Part shown: in pieces, positions 1-7,799 of the stretch | Position numbering within the stretch: the stretch's first letter is position 1 | Layout: each line of letters begins with the position of its first letter | NCBI RefSeq assembly: GCF_009811555.1 | Contig: NZ_BLIN01000003.1 | Span: 1,240,001 to 1,304,000 of the forward strand | Reading direction: 5' to 3' | DNA: 64,000 nt | Origin: Streptomyces caniferus | Lineage (GTDB): Bacteria > Actinomycetota > Actinomycetes > Streptomycetales > Streptomycetaceae | Program-made: the position numbers and the translations under genes | The notes under the pieces: generated by a model | Database searches by the model: none | Told to the model about the DNA's origin: nothing | What the model saw: the letters and a program-made list of their open reading frames with translations, nothing else

Positions 1-33
1 TCCCGCATGGTTGGCCGGTTAGCGTCGGCTGCC

Positions 34-1482
34 ATGAGCACGGGAACGGTACGGGACGACGGCACGACGAGGACCGGGGCGGCGACGGGGCCGGGCGGTC
101 TGCGGCAGGGGCTCGAACGCCGCCATATGCGGCTGATCGCGCTGGGCGGGGTCATCGGGGCCGGGCTGTTCGTGGGCAGCGGGGTGGTCGTCCGGTCCAC
201 CGGTCCGGCGGCGGTGCTGTCCTTCCTGGCGGCCGGCGTGCTCACCGTACTGATCATGCGGATGCTGGCCGAGATGACCGTCGCCCGCCCGGCCCTGGGC
301 TCCTTCTACGCCCATGTCCGCGAGACCCTGGGGCTCCGTGCGGGGTTCACGGTCGGGTGGCTGTACTGGTACTTCTTCGTGATCGTGGTCGCCGTGGAGG
401 CGGTGGCCGGCGGCCGGATCGTCCAACTGTGGCTTCCCGGTGTTCCGTTGTGGGCGGTCAGCCTGGTGCTGATGACGCTGCTGACCGCCACCAATATGGT
501 CTCGGCCCGCTCCTACGGCGAGTTCGAGTACTGGTTCTCATCGGTCAAGGTCCTGGCGATCGTGGTGTTCCTCTTCCTCGGCACCCTGTTCGTGCTGGGG
601 CTGTGGCCGCACTCCCCCGGCGGGCTGGCCAATCTGACCGCGCACGGCGGGTTCGCGCCCGAGGGCGTCGGCGCGGTTCTCGCCGCCGTCGTGCCCTGCA
701 TCGGGTTCTTCACCGGCACGGAGATCGTCACCATCGCGGCCGCCGAGTCGGTCGAACCGGAGCGGGCGGTGGCGAACGCGATCCGTTCGATCGTGCTGCG
801 GGTGGTGGCCTTCTATGTGCTGTCGGTCTTCCTGGTCGTCACGGTGGTGCCCTGGACGTCGAGGGCGATCGAGGTGAGTCCGTACGCCGCGGTGCTGGAC
901 CGTCTTGCGGTGCCCGCGGCCGGCACGGTGATGAACGCCCTGGTACTGATCGCGGTGCTGTCCTGCCTGAACTCCGCGCTCTACACGTCCTCCCGGATGC
1001 TGTTCGCGCTCACCCGGCACGGGGACGCGCCCCGCGGCTTCACGAAGGTCAGCGGGAGCGGGGTGCCGCGCCGGGCCCTGCTGGCCGGGACCTCGGTCGG
1101 CTATCTGTCGGTGATCGCGGCCTGGATCTCGCCCGATGTCGTCTTCGAGTTCCTGATCAACTCCTACGGCGCGATTGCCCTGTTCGTCTACTTGGCGATC
1201 GCCGTCGCACAGGTGCGGATGCGACGGAAGCTGGAGCGCACCGAGCCGGAGCGGCTGACGCTGAAGATGTGGCTGTTCCCGTGGCTGAGCTGGGTGACCG
1301 TGGCGCTGATGGCGTCGGTGATCGGGGCGATGGCGTTCCTGCCGGACAGCCGCGCGCAGTTCTGGCTGAGCCTGCTGACGGTGGCCGTGGCGCTGGCCGG
1401 GTACGAACTGCGCCGCAGGAAGGGACCGGCGCCCGCGCCGGAGGGTGCGGACGCGGCGGGGGCCGGTACGCACCGGGTCTGA
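34..1482 (+). CDS. APC-family amino acid permease (GABA/aromatic-type)
   Basis: This is a secondary transporter that imports an amino acid with protons across the cytoplasmic membrane. The 482-aa protein has the N-terminal family signature (residues about 28-50, with GGVIGAGLFVGSG) and about 12 hydrophobic segments ending near residue 455, followed by a short charged tail. Length is normal for the AAT/GabP branch. An in-frame ATG at 7 would add nine residues, including a TTA leucine codon; the ATG at 34 is preferred because it avoids that codon. No upstream sequence is available to judge the promoter. It is convergent with the PaaX-type gene. The substrate cannot be read from sequence. Confidence 0.85.
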   Translation: MSTGTVRDDGTTRTGAATGPGGLRQGLERRHMRLIALGGVIGAGLFVGSGVVVRSTGPAAVLSFLAAGVLTVLIMRMLAEMTVARPALGSFYAHVRETLGLRAGFTVGWLYWYFFVIVVAVEAVAGGRIVQLWLPGVPLWAVSLVLMTLLTATNMVSARSYGEFEYWFSSVKVLAIVVFLFLGTLFVLGLWPHSPGGLANLTAHGGFAPEGVGAVLAAVVPCIGFFTGTEIVTIAAAESVEPERAVANAIRSIVLRVVAFYVLSVFLVVTVVPWTSRAIEVSPYAAVLDRLAVPAAGTVMNALVLIAVLSCLNSALYTSSRMLFALTRHGDAPRGFTKVSGSGVPRRALLAGTSVGYLSVIAAWISPDVVFEFLINSYGAIALFVYLAIAVAQVRMRRKLERTEPERLTLKMWLFPWLSWVTVALMASVIGAMAFLPDSRAQFWLSLLTVAVALAGYELRRRKGPAPAPEGADAAGAGTHRV

Positions 1483-1570
1483 AGCGGTGGTACGGCTTGG
1501 GGGCGGGCCCGGCCGAGGCGACGGGAAGCAGCTCGGTGCCGGCGGCGGCTCCCGTCCGGCACCGGAGCGG

Positions 1571-2365
1571 TCAACCGGCCTGCCGGGTGGGCTCGTCGGC
1601 CAGGTACTGCCGCAGCAGCTCGCGCAGCTCGGTCTCGAACTCGGCGTACCTCACGCGCAGTTGACCGCCGGGCCAGTCCTCGGGCAGGAGCTCGGCGGGG
1701 AGCAGGGGGTCGGAGAGGAGATGGCGGAGCGCGGCCGCCGCGATGGTGAAGCGGTCGGCGAGGGTGTCGGCGCGCTCCAGTGCGGAGGTCAGGGCGTCGG
1801 CGCGCGCCGCCCAGCCGGTCAGGTCCCACAGCCGGGCGGCGAGCGCGGCCGGGTCGTCGTCCGGGGTGCCGGTCAGCCAGGTGCACTGCTCCGTGGCGAC
1901 GGCGGGGCGGGTGCGGTCGAGGTTGGCGGGGCGCAGCCAGCTGCCCTCGCGGAGCTCGGCCAGGCGCAGCGCGGCCATGGCCTGGCGCAGCGCGGTGCGC
2001 TCGGCGGGCGGCCGGCCCTCGGCCGTGGCGACCACGGCGATCTCCCAGTCCCCGCCCCAGGGCCGGACTCGCGGTGCGCGGCTCTCGTCCTGCCGGGCCT
2101 GGCGCGCCAGGAGGCGCGCGGTGAGGGCGTAGGAGCCGTCGGCCTGCCGCAGGTCGTCGGCGGCCACCATGCGCGAGAGCGCGACCCGGACCGTGCCCTC
2201 GGCGATGCCGAACAGCTCGCCGACCCGCACCAGGGCGCGCGCGGGCAGCCGCGGCGGGTGATGGCCGAGGAGGGTGCTCAGCACGATCGAGCGTGCGGTG
2301 AGCGGCCGCAGCGCGAGGGCGGCGGCCTCGGTGCGGCCGGGAGTGCCGGTGTCGTCGTCGTTCAT
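1571..2365 (-). CDS. PaaX-family transcriptional regulator
   Basis: This 264-aa protein fits the PaaX repressor family, whose members sense aryl- or acyl-CoA esters and repress catabolic genes. The N-terminal winged helix (about residues 20-85, with TARSIVLSTLLG and GTVRVALSRMVAADD) is followed by the PaaX middle domain (YALTARLLARQ, then WGGDWEIAVV) and a helical C-terminal domain. It is transcribed divergently from the acyl-CoA dehydrogenase/enoyl-CoA hydratase pair across a 79-bp gap, so it very likely controls that pair and itself. This control is inferred from position; the effector is unknown. Confidence 0.88.
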   Translation of the reverse strand: MNDDDTGTPGRTEAAALALRPLTARSIVLSTLLGHHPPRLPARALVRVGELFGIAEGTVRVALSRMVAADDLRQADGSYALTARLLARQARQDESRAPRVRPWGGDWEIAVVATAEGRPPAERTALRQAMAALRLAELREGSWLRPANLDRTRPAVATEQCTWLTGTPDDDPAALAARLWDLTGWAARADALTSALERADTLADRFTIAAAALRHLLSDPLLPAELLPEDWPGGQLRVRYAEFETELRELLRQYLADEPTRQAG

Positions 2366-2444
2366 ATGTGCCCCGAATTCTAGCGAGGCCGGCCGTCGGC
2401 ATTACAGTCTTCCCACGGCTGTTCCGTTTCTGTAACGTCAGGGT

Positions 2445-4115
2445 ATGACCGTCACCCATGAAGTCGTGAATCAGGCCCCGCCGCTGACCGGGTTCAGCAC
2501 GGCGGACGAGCCGGCCCTGCTGGAGGCGCTGCGCCGGGACGGCGCCGAGTGGGGCACCCGGGAAGTGGCGGAGCTCGGCGCGCTGGCGGGTTCCGCGGCG
2601 GTGCAGGACCAGGCGCGCTGGGCGGAGGAGCAGCCGCCCCGGCTGCACACCCACGACCGGTTCGGACACCGCATCGACGAGGTCGCCTTCCACCCGGCCT
2701 GGCATCAGCTGATGACCGTCGCGGTGGAGCACGGTCTGCACGCCGCGCCCTGGGCCGACGACCGCCCCGGGGCGCATCTGGTGCGCGCCGCGAAGTTCTA
2801 CGTCTGGTCGCAGGCCGAGGCGGGGCACGGCTGCCCGATCTCGATGACGTACGCCGCCGTCCCCGCGCTGCGCGCCGCACCGGAACTCGCCGCGCGGTAC
2901 GAGCCGTTGCTCGCCGCCCGCAGCTACGACTTCGGACTGCGGGCGCCGCTGACCAAGTCGGGCCTGATCGCGGGCATGTCGATGACGGAGAAGCAGGGCG
3001 GCTCCGACGTACGGGCCAACACCACCCGCGCGGTGCCGGCCGGTGACGGCAGCTACCGCCTCACCGGCCACAAGTGGTTCACCTCGGCGCCGATGAGCGA
3101 CGTCTTCCTGGCGCTGGCGCAGACCGAGGAGGGGCTCGGCTGCTTCCTGGTGCCCAGGGTGCTGCCGGACGGCACCCTCAACGGCATGCGGCTGATGCGG
3201 CTCAAGGACAAGCTGGGCAACCGCTCCAACGCCTCCTCCGAGATCGAGTACGACGAGGCGGTGGCCTGGCCGGTCGGTGAGCCGGGCCGTGGGGTGCGGA
3301 CCATCGTCGAGATGGTGAACATGACCCGGCTGGACTGTGTGCTGGGGTCGGCGGCCGGGATGCGGGCCGGACTGCGGCAGGCCCTGCACCACACCGCGCA
3401 CCGGCAGGCCTTCGGGCGGGAGCTGGACCGGCAGCCGCTGATGCGCTCGGTGCTCGCCGATCTGGCGGTCGAGTCGGAGGCGGCGACGCTGCTGGGAATG
3501 CGGCTGGCGACGGCGGTCGACCGGTCGCAGGCCGGGGACGCCGGGGAGGCGGCGCTGCGCCGGCTGGCGCTGGCCGCCGGGAAGTACTGGGTGTGCAAGC
3601 GGGGCAGCACGCATGCGGCGGAGGCGCTGGAGTGCCTGGGCGGCAACGGCTACGTCGAGGATTCCGGCATGCCGCGGCTCTACCGGGAGGCGCCGCTGCT
3701 CTCCATTTGGGAGGGCTCGGGAAACGTCGCGGCGCTCGATGTGCTGCGGGCGCTGGGCAAGGAGCCGGCCGCGCTGGAGGCGTTCCTCGCGGAGGTGGAG
3801 ACCGCGGCGGGCGCCGACCGCCGGCTCGATGCGGCGGTGGCCGGGGTCCGCAAGATGCTCGGCGGGCTCACCGATCCGGACCGGGCGCAGCTGATGGCGC
3901 GCTCGCTCGCGGAGCGGCTGGCGTTGGTGCTGCAGGGTTCGCTGCTGGTGCGGTACAGCCACCCGGCGGTCGCCGACGCGTTCTGCGCCTCGCGGCTCGA
4001 CGGGGAGTGGGGCAACGCCTTTGGCACCCTGCCGGCCGGCGCCGATCTGGCCTCGATCCTGGAGCGCGCCCGGCCGACGACACCGGACGCGGGTGCGGCC
4101 GGGGGCGGGTCCTGA
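2445..4115 (+). CDS. AidB-like acyl-CoA dehydrogenase
   Basis: This flavoprotein of the acyl-CoA dehydrogenase fold would oxidise an acyl-CoA to the 2-enoyl-CoA using FAD. At 556 aa it matches the longer AidB/isovaleryl-CoA-like subfamily. Visible motifs are MTEKQGGSDVRANTT (about residues 180-195), the substrate loop around HKWFTSAPM, the RQAFGREL stretch, and SIWEGSGNVAALD, which keeps a Glu in the usual EG(T/S) position. The C-terminal extension after residue 450 is typical of AidB. It overlaps the following enoyl-CoA hydratase by one base (TGATG), implying translational coupling and consecutive steps of a beta-oxidation-like pathway. The alternative is an alkylation-stress AidB role. Confidence 0.85.
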   Translation: MTVTHEVVNQAPPLTGFSTADEPALLEALRRDGAEWGTREVAELGALAGSAAVQDQARWAEEQPPRLHTHDRFGHRIDEVAFHPAWHQLMTVAVEHGLHAAPWADDRPGAHLVRAAKFYVWSQAEAGHGCPISMTYAAVPALRAAPELAARYEPLLAARSYDFGLRAPLTKSGLIAGMSMTEKQGGSDVRANTTRAVPAGDGSYRLTGHKWFTSAPMSDVFLALAQTEEGLGCFLVPRVLPDGTLNGMRLMRLKDKLGNRSNASSEIEYDEAVAWPVGEPGRGVRTIVEMVNMTRLDCVLGSAAGMRAGLRQALHHTAHRQAFGRELDRQPLMRSVLADLAVESEAATLLGMRLATAVDRSQAGDAGEAALRRLALAAGKYWVCKRGSTHAAEALECLGGNGYVEDSGMPRLYREAPLLSIWEGSGNVAALDVLRALGKEPAALEAFLAEVETAAGADRRLDAAVAGVRKMLGGLTDPDRAQLMARSLAERLALVLQGSLLVRYSHPAVADAFCASRLDGEWGNAFGTLPAGADLASILERARPTTPDAGAAGGGS

Positions 4116-4942
4116 TGTCCGTACGGGTGGAGCGCGCCGGACCGGTGACGACGGTGGTGCTGTCGCGGCCGGCGTCGCGCAATGCCGTGGACGGCGCGAC
4201 GGCCGCCCAACTGGCCGACGCCTTCCGGGCGTTCGACGAGGACGACGGCGCCCGGGTCGCGGTGCTGTGGGGCGAGGGCGGGACGTTCTGCTCCGGTGCC
4301 GACCTCAAGGCCATCGGCACCTCACGCGGCAACCGCGTGGCCCCGGACGGGGACGGGCCGATGGGGCCGACCCGGATGCGGCTCGGCAAGCCGGTGATCG
4401 CGGCGGTCGCCGGCCATGCGGTGGCCGGCGGTCTGGAGCTGGCGCTCTGGTGCGATCTCCGGGTGGCCGAGGAGGACGCCGTCTTCGGGGTGTTCTGCCG
4501 GCGCTGGGGGGTGCCGCTGATCGACGGCGGTACGGTGCGGCTGCCACGCCTGATCGGCGCGAGCCGGGCGATGGACCTGGTGCTGACGGGACGTCCGGTC
4601 GCGGCCGCCGAGGCGCTGGACATCGGTCTCGTCCACCGCGTGGTGCCGACCGGGACGGCGCGCGCCGAGGCGGAGCTGCTGGCGGCCGAGATCGCCCGCT
4701 TCCCGCAGGCCTGTCTGCGCAGCGACCGCGCCTCCCTGCTGGACCAGGAGGGCAGCGACGAGCAGACCGCGATGGCCGCGGAGCTCCGTTACGGCCAAGG
4801 GGTGCTGGCCGAGTCCATGGAGGGTGCGGCCCGGTTCACCGCGGGAGCGGGGCGGCACGGGGCGCCGGACGGGGGCCAGGAGGTGTCCTGGAGCCTGTCT
4901 TCGGAGTCCCGTCGTTCGCCCGCAAGGCAGGCGGGACTTTGA
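4115..4942 (+). CDS. enoyl-CoA hydratase/isomerase family protein
   Basis: This 275-aa crotonase-fold enzyme would hydrate the 2-enoyl-CoA produced by the upstream dehydrogenase. Oxyanion-hole segments are visible at FCSGADLKA (about residue 55) and at AVAGHAVAGGLELAL (about 95-110). The usual second acid region reads FCRRWGVPLIDGGT: Asp is present but the first Glu of the classical hydratase pair is not obvious, so an isomerase or other crotonase reaction is possible. The ATG shares one base with the preceding stop. The last 16 or so codons lie inside a strong hairpin and encode a low-complexity tail rich in Ser and Arg, so the C-terminus may be unusual. Confidence 0.85.
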   Translation: MSVRVERAGPVTTVVLSRPASRNAVDGATAAQLADAFRAFDEDDGARVAVLWGEGGTFCSGADLKAIGTSRGNRVAPDGDGPMGPTRMRLGKPVIAAVAGHAVAGGLELALWCDLRVAEEDAVFGVFCRRWGVPLIDGGTVRLPRLIGASRAMDLVLTGRPVAAAEALDIGLVHRVVPTGTARAEAELLAAEIARFPQACLRSDRASLLDQEGSDEQTAMAAELRYGQGVLAESMEGAARFTAGAGRHGAPDGGQEVSWSLSSESRRSPARQAGL

Positions 4943-4950
4943 AGACAGGC
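4893..4950. terminator. bidirectional hairpin between converging genes
   Basis: A 10-bp perfect stem (4893-4902 with 4941-4950) is followed, after a two-base internal loop, by a 7-bp stem (4905-4911 with 4932-4938). It lies between the converging enoyl-CoA hydratase and monooxygenase genes and includes the hydratase stop codon, so it probably terminates both transcripts. Confidence 0.75.
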
Positions 4951-4962
4951 CCGAGACGGCAC

Positions 4963-6201
4963 TCAGCTGTGTCGTGCTCGGGGGAGCTGCCAGTTGCCGC
5001 CGCGGTCCTCCTTCGACCAGCGCGCGACGAGGCCGGGGAGGTGCAGGAAGCAAGCCAGTGCGGTGACCGCCTGGAAGGCGTCGACAGCGCGCCGGGTCAT
5101 CGGCATGCCCAGGCGCAGGAGTCGCGGATTGACCTCGGCCTGGATGTGGTCGACGAAGGGCCGCAGCACGGTGTCGTAGTTCGCCAGTGCGGTCGGCAGA
5201 TCGTCCGGGTGTCGATTGATCTCGTCGGCCAGGACGTAGGCGCCGACCAAGCCGCCGGAGATTCCCATGCCGCTGTAGGGAGAAGCACAGTGCGCGGCGT
5301 CCCCGGCCAGGGCCACGCGGCCCTTGGACCAGGTGTCGGTGCGCACCTGGGCGACCTCCTGGGAGTAGAAGAAGGGGCTGGTCCTCATGCCCTCGATGAA
5401 ACGCCCGGTCTGCCATCCCGCGTCGCGGAACCGGCTCGCCCAGAACTCCTGCTGACGTTCGACGGGTTCCCGGTGGATCGCCGAGGCTTCCGCGGATTCC
5501 TCTCGCAGCACGAAGTAGACCTGGGTCTCGGTCGGATTGTGGCTGCGGCGCATGATCTGACGGCCGCCCGGGACCATATAGGTGTCCCGGATGTCGCTGT
5601 CGGAATCGATGCGCGGGACGAACCAGTACGCCATGTGGATGCCGACCCGCCAATACGGGTCGAAGCCCTCCGGGAGGATCGCCCGGCGGATGCGTGACCC
5701 CTGTCCGTCCGCGCCGACCAGGAGGTCGAACTCGCCGGACGACCCGTCGGAGAAGTGCGCGACGACCTTGTGCTCGTCCTGCGCGAAACCGTCCACGCTT
5801 TTGCCGAAGACGTACTCGGCGTCGTGCTTGGTCGCCTCGTTGAGGATGCGTACCAGGTCGCCGCGCATGATCTCGTACTCGGACGTCAGTGTCTGGCGGC
5901 CCTGCCCGGAGGTGTTGGCCATGATCGTCGCTTTGGCCTTGCCACGGGCGTCGACGAAGGCGACGCCCTTCTCGTCCACGAGCTTGCCCCGGACGTCGTC
6001 GAGGAGTCCCATGCGGCGGACGGCCTCGATGCCCTGACCCCGGAGGTCGACCTGGGCGCCGGTGGCCCGCAGCGCGGGGAAGCGTTCGACGACGGTCACC
6101 TGGTGGCCGCCCCGCGTCAGCCAGAAGGCCAGCGCCTGCCCCGCGACTCCGCCGCCGGCGATGAGGACTCGTAAGGATCGCGTTCCCGAACCCTGTGTCA
6201 T
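4963..6201 (-). CDS. TetX-like FAD-dependent monooxygenase
   Basis: This 412-aa class A flavin monooxygenase uses NAD(P)H and O2 to hydroxylate an aromatic or polyketide-like substrate. Motifs in order are the Rossmann GGGVAGQALAFWL (about 16-28), the DLRGQG element, the central LLVGADGQGSRIRR (about 160-173), and GDAAHCASPYSGMGISG (about 302-318). Layout and length resemble TetX and TetX-like enzymes. Its promoter region carries tetO-like operators and a classical TetR is divergent, so it is probably induced by the TetR ligand. Tetracycline inactivation is an attractive inference but not proven; anthracycline- or phenol-hydroxylating relatives look alike. Confidence 0.85.
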   Translation of the reverse strand: MTQGSGTRSLRVLIAGGGVAGQALAFWLTRGGHQVTVVERFPALRATGAQVDLRGQGIEAVRRMGLLDDVRGKLVDEKGVAFVDARGKAKATIMANTSGQGRQTLTSEYEIMRGDLVRILNEATKHDAEYVFGKSVDGFAQDEHKVVAHFSDGSSGEFDLLVGADGQGSRIRRAILPEGFDPYWRVGIHMAYWFVPRIDSDSDIRDTYMVPGGRQIMRRSHNPTETQVYFVLREESAEASAIHREPVERQQEFWASRFRDAGWQTGRFIEGMRTSPFFYSQEVAQVRTDTWSKGRVALAGDAAHCASPYSGMGISGGLVGAYVLADEINRHPDDLPTALANYDTVLRPFVDHIQAEVNPRLLRLGMPMTRRAVDAFQAVTALACFLHLPGLVARWSKEDRGGNWQLPRARHS

Positions 6202-6218
6202 GTCTCCACCACTTCAAA

Positions 6219-6236
6219 ATCTATCAGTGAATGATT
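6219..6236. promoter_or_regulatory. degenerate tetO-like operator site 1
   Basis: ATCTATCAG at 6219-6227 repeats the left arm of the perfect operator 31 bp downstream. The right arm (about AATGATT) is degenerate. Its position between the monooxygenase start codon and the perfect operator mimics the tandem operators of classical tet systems. Confidence 0.6.
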
Positions 6237-6249
6237 CCTTTTCAGAGTT

Positions 6250-6266
6250 ATCTATCAGCGATAGAT
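6250..6266. promoter_or_regulatory. perfect tetO-like operator (site 2) within the monooxygenase promoter
   Basis: ATCTATC-AGC-GATAGAT is a perfect 7-bp inverted repeat that closely resembles the classical tetO core (TCTATCA..TGATAGA). On the minus strand it sits directly downstream of a consensus TTGACA -35 (6267-6272) and fills the 17-bp spacer before a possible -10 at 6244-6249. A bound repressor would block the monooxygenase promoter. It also lies 7 bp before the tetR-like GTG, allowing autoregulation. Confidence 0.85.
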
Positions 6267-6273
6267 TGTCAAC

Positions 6274-6843
6274 GTGACGAAGATGAACCGTGAGACCGTG
6301 GTAGCCGAGGCGCTCGACCTGCTCGACGAGGTCGGCCTGGATGCCGTCAGCACGCGGCAACTGGCGAAGCGACTGGGCGTCGAGCAGCCGTCGCTGTACT
6401 GGCACTTCCGCACCAAGAAGGACCTCCTGGCCGCCATGGCGCAGGCCGCGATGGCGCCCCATGCGAACGCACCGCTGCCGACGCCCGAGGACGACTGGCG
6501 CGCATGGTTCCTGGAGAACACCCGCAGCTTCAGGCGCACTCTGCTGATGCGCCGCGACGGCGCACGCCTCCATGCCGGCTCCACGCCCACCGCGGACCTC
6601 GACCGGATCCGCCACAAGATGTCCTTCCTCGTCGACTCCGGCGTGCCCGAGCACGACGCACAGATGGCGATGCTGACGGCCGGCCGCTTCACGGTCGGCA
6701 GCGTCCTGGAAGAACAGGCGGACTCCGGCCCCGGCGACGGCGCGGACCTCCCGGCCGACATGCCACCGATCGATCCCGAATCGGCGTTCGAGGCGGGACT
6801 TTCCCTCATCGTGGACGGCTTGACCCCGCGCCTCACGGCATAG
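6274..6843 (+). CDS. TetR-type repressor (tetracycline-repressor class)
   Basis: This 189-aa repressor is predicted to bind the adjacent tetO-like sites and release on ligand binding. The HTH (about residues 26-45, TRQLAKRLGVEQPSLYWHF) is nearly identical to that of Tn10-type TetR, and the ligand domain also aligns (ENTRSF, RDGARLHAG). In TetR numbering Asn82, Phe86 and His100 are kept, but His64 and Arg104 are replaced. The GTG start is only 7 bp from the operator and no ribosome site is visible, so the mRNA may be leaderless; ATG at 6283 is the alternative. At 189 aa it is slightly shorter than the usual 207 or so. Confidence 0.9.
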   Translation: MTKMNRETVVAEALDLLDEVGLDAVSTRQLAKRLGVEQPSLYWHFRTKKDLLAAMAQAAMAPHANAPLPTPEDDWRAWFLENTRSFRRTLLMRRDGARLHAGSTPTADLDRIRHKMSFLVDSGVPEHDAQMAMLTAGRFTVGSVLEEQADSGPGDGADLPADMPPIDPESAFEAGLSLIVDGLTPRLTA

Positions 6844-6890
6844 CGGCCGGGCCTGCCTTTCCGTCTGTCTTCTGTCTGCCGCGTCCTGCC

Positions 6891-6925
6891 CGCGCGAGCC
6901 CGCCGCACCTCCGCCGGCTCGCGCG
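6891..6925. terminator. hairpin downstream of the tetR-like gene
   Basis: A perfect 10-bp stem (CGCGCGAGCC at 6891-6900 with 6916-6925) and 15-base loop follow the repressor stop codon by 48 bp. There is no T-tract, as is common for high-GC terminators. Confidence 0.6.
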
Positions 6926-7088
6926 TGGACCCTCGTGGTCAACACACCACCGGGCACTCAAGGGAGCCCGGGCCGGGCGCTCAAGAGGCGGTGTGAGCGC
7001 GGGACGTTGCGTCCGTGAGCGGTGATGATCGCTTACGGTTCTTCTCCGCATACCGTCGCCTCCCCGCCCGCCCCAAGGAGTGCAGTCC

Positions 7089-7598
7089 ATGAGCGATCTG
7101 AACTACCCCGAGGAGGGCGCCACCCGGCGCGGCCCGCTGCCGGCCGGCTACCACCACCTCCGCGAGGAGCTGCCGATCGGCCACGGCAGGGCGGTACTGG
7201 CCGCGGCGGGCGACGCGATCACCACCTTCCGGATGCACCGCGCGGCCGGCACCCGCATCCGGGCCACCGCGCCGCGGGCCGCGCCGGGCGTGGGCGTCGA
7301 GGTCGCACTGGGCATCGGTCCGCTGCGACTGCGGGCCCCGTGCACCGTGGTGTGGACGGTGGACGAGGAGGACCGCATCGGCTTCGCCTACGGGGCCCGG
7401 GAGGGTCATCCCGAGTGCGGCGAGGAGGCGTTCGTCGCCGAGCTGCGCGGCGACGGTGCGGTGTGGTTCACCGTGACCGCCTTCAGCCGCCCCGCCCGTG
7501 CCGTCACCCGTCTCGCCGGCCCGCTGGTCCCCGTCTTCCAGCGCCAGTACGTCCGCCATCTCGGCCGGACCCTCCGCCGCCTGACGAAGCGCCCGTGA
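7089..7598 (+). CDS. DUF1990-family protein
   Basis: This 169-aa protein has the DUF1990 pattern (YHHLREELPIGHG near residue 20, RIRATAPRAAPGVGVEV, and GFAYGAREGHPECGEEAF near 95-112). The family has no established biochemical activity. A strong AAGGAG at 7075-7080 sits 8 bases before the ATG at 7089; the in-frame GTG at 7080 overlaps that site and is rejected. It stands alone between the tetR-like gene and the phosphoesterase. Confidence 0.8.
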   Translation: MSDLNYPEEGATRRGPLPAGYHHLREELPIGHGRAVLAAAGDAITTFRMHRAAGTRIRATAPRAAPGVGVEVALGIGPLRLRAPCTVVWTVDEEDRIGFAYGAREGHPECGEEAFVAELRGDGAVWFTVTAFSRPARAVTRLAGPLVPVFQRQYVRHLGRTLRRLTKRP

Positions 7599-7799
7599 TT
7601 GCGGCGCACCGGACGGGCCCGAGCGGCGGCGCCGGCCCTCGCTCCCACCGCCCGCTCCGGCGATTCCCTCACGCCCTGATACCCCCTGAAACACGCTTTG
7701 TTACCGATGCGTAGGAGGACGGCACGCGATCGCCATACGTCCACCTCCGCTTCATCATTTCGTCACCATCACCTCTGCCGACCGTGAAAGAAACCAAAC

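Noticed and set aside
1188..3962. Very long minus-strand open frame (over 900 codons)
   Set aside because: It is antisense to the acyl-CoA dehydrogenase and PaaX region, Arg/Gln/His-rich and without a domain; a shadow of GC-biased codons.
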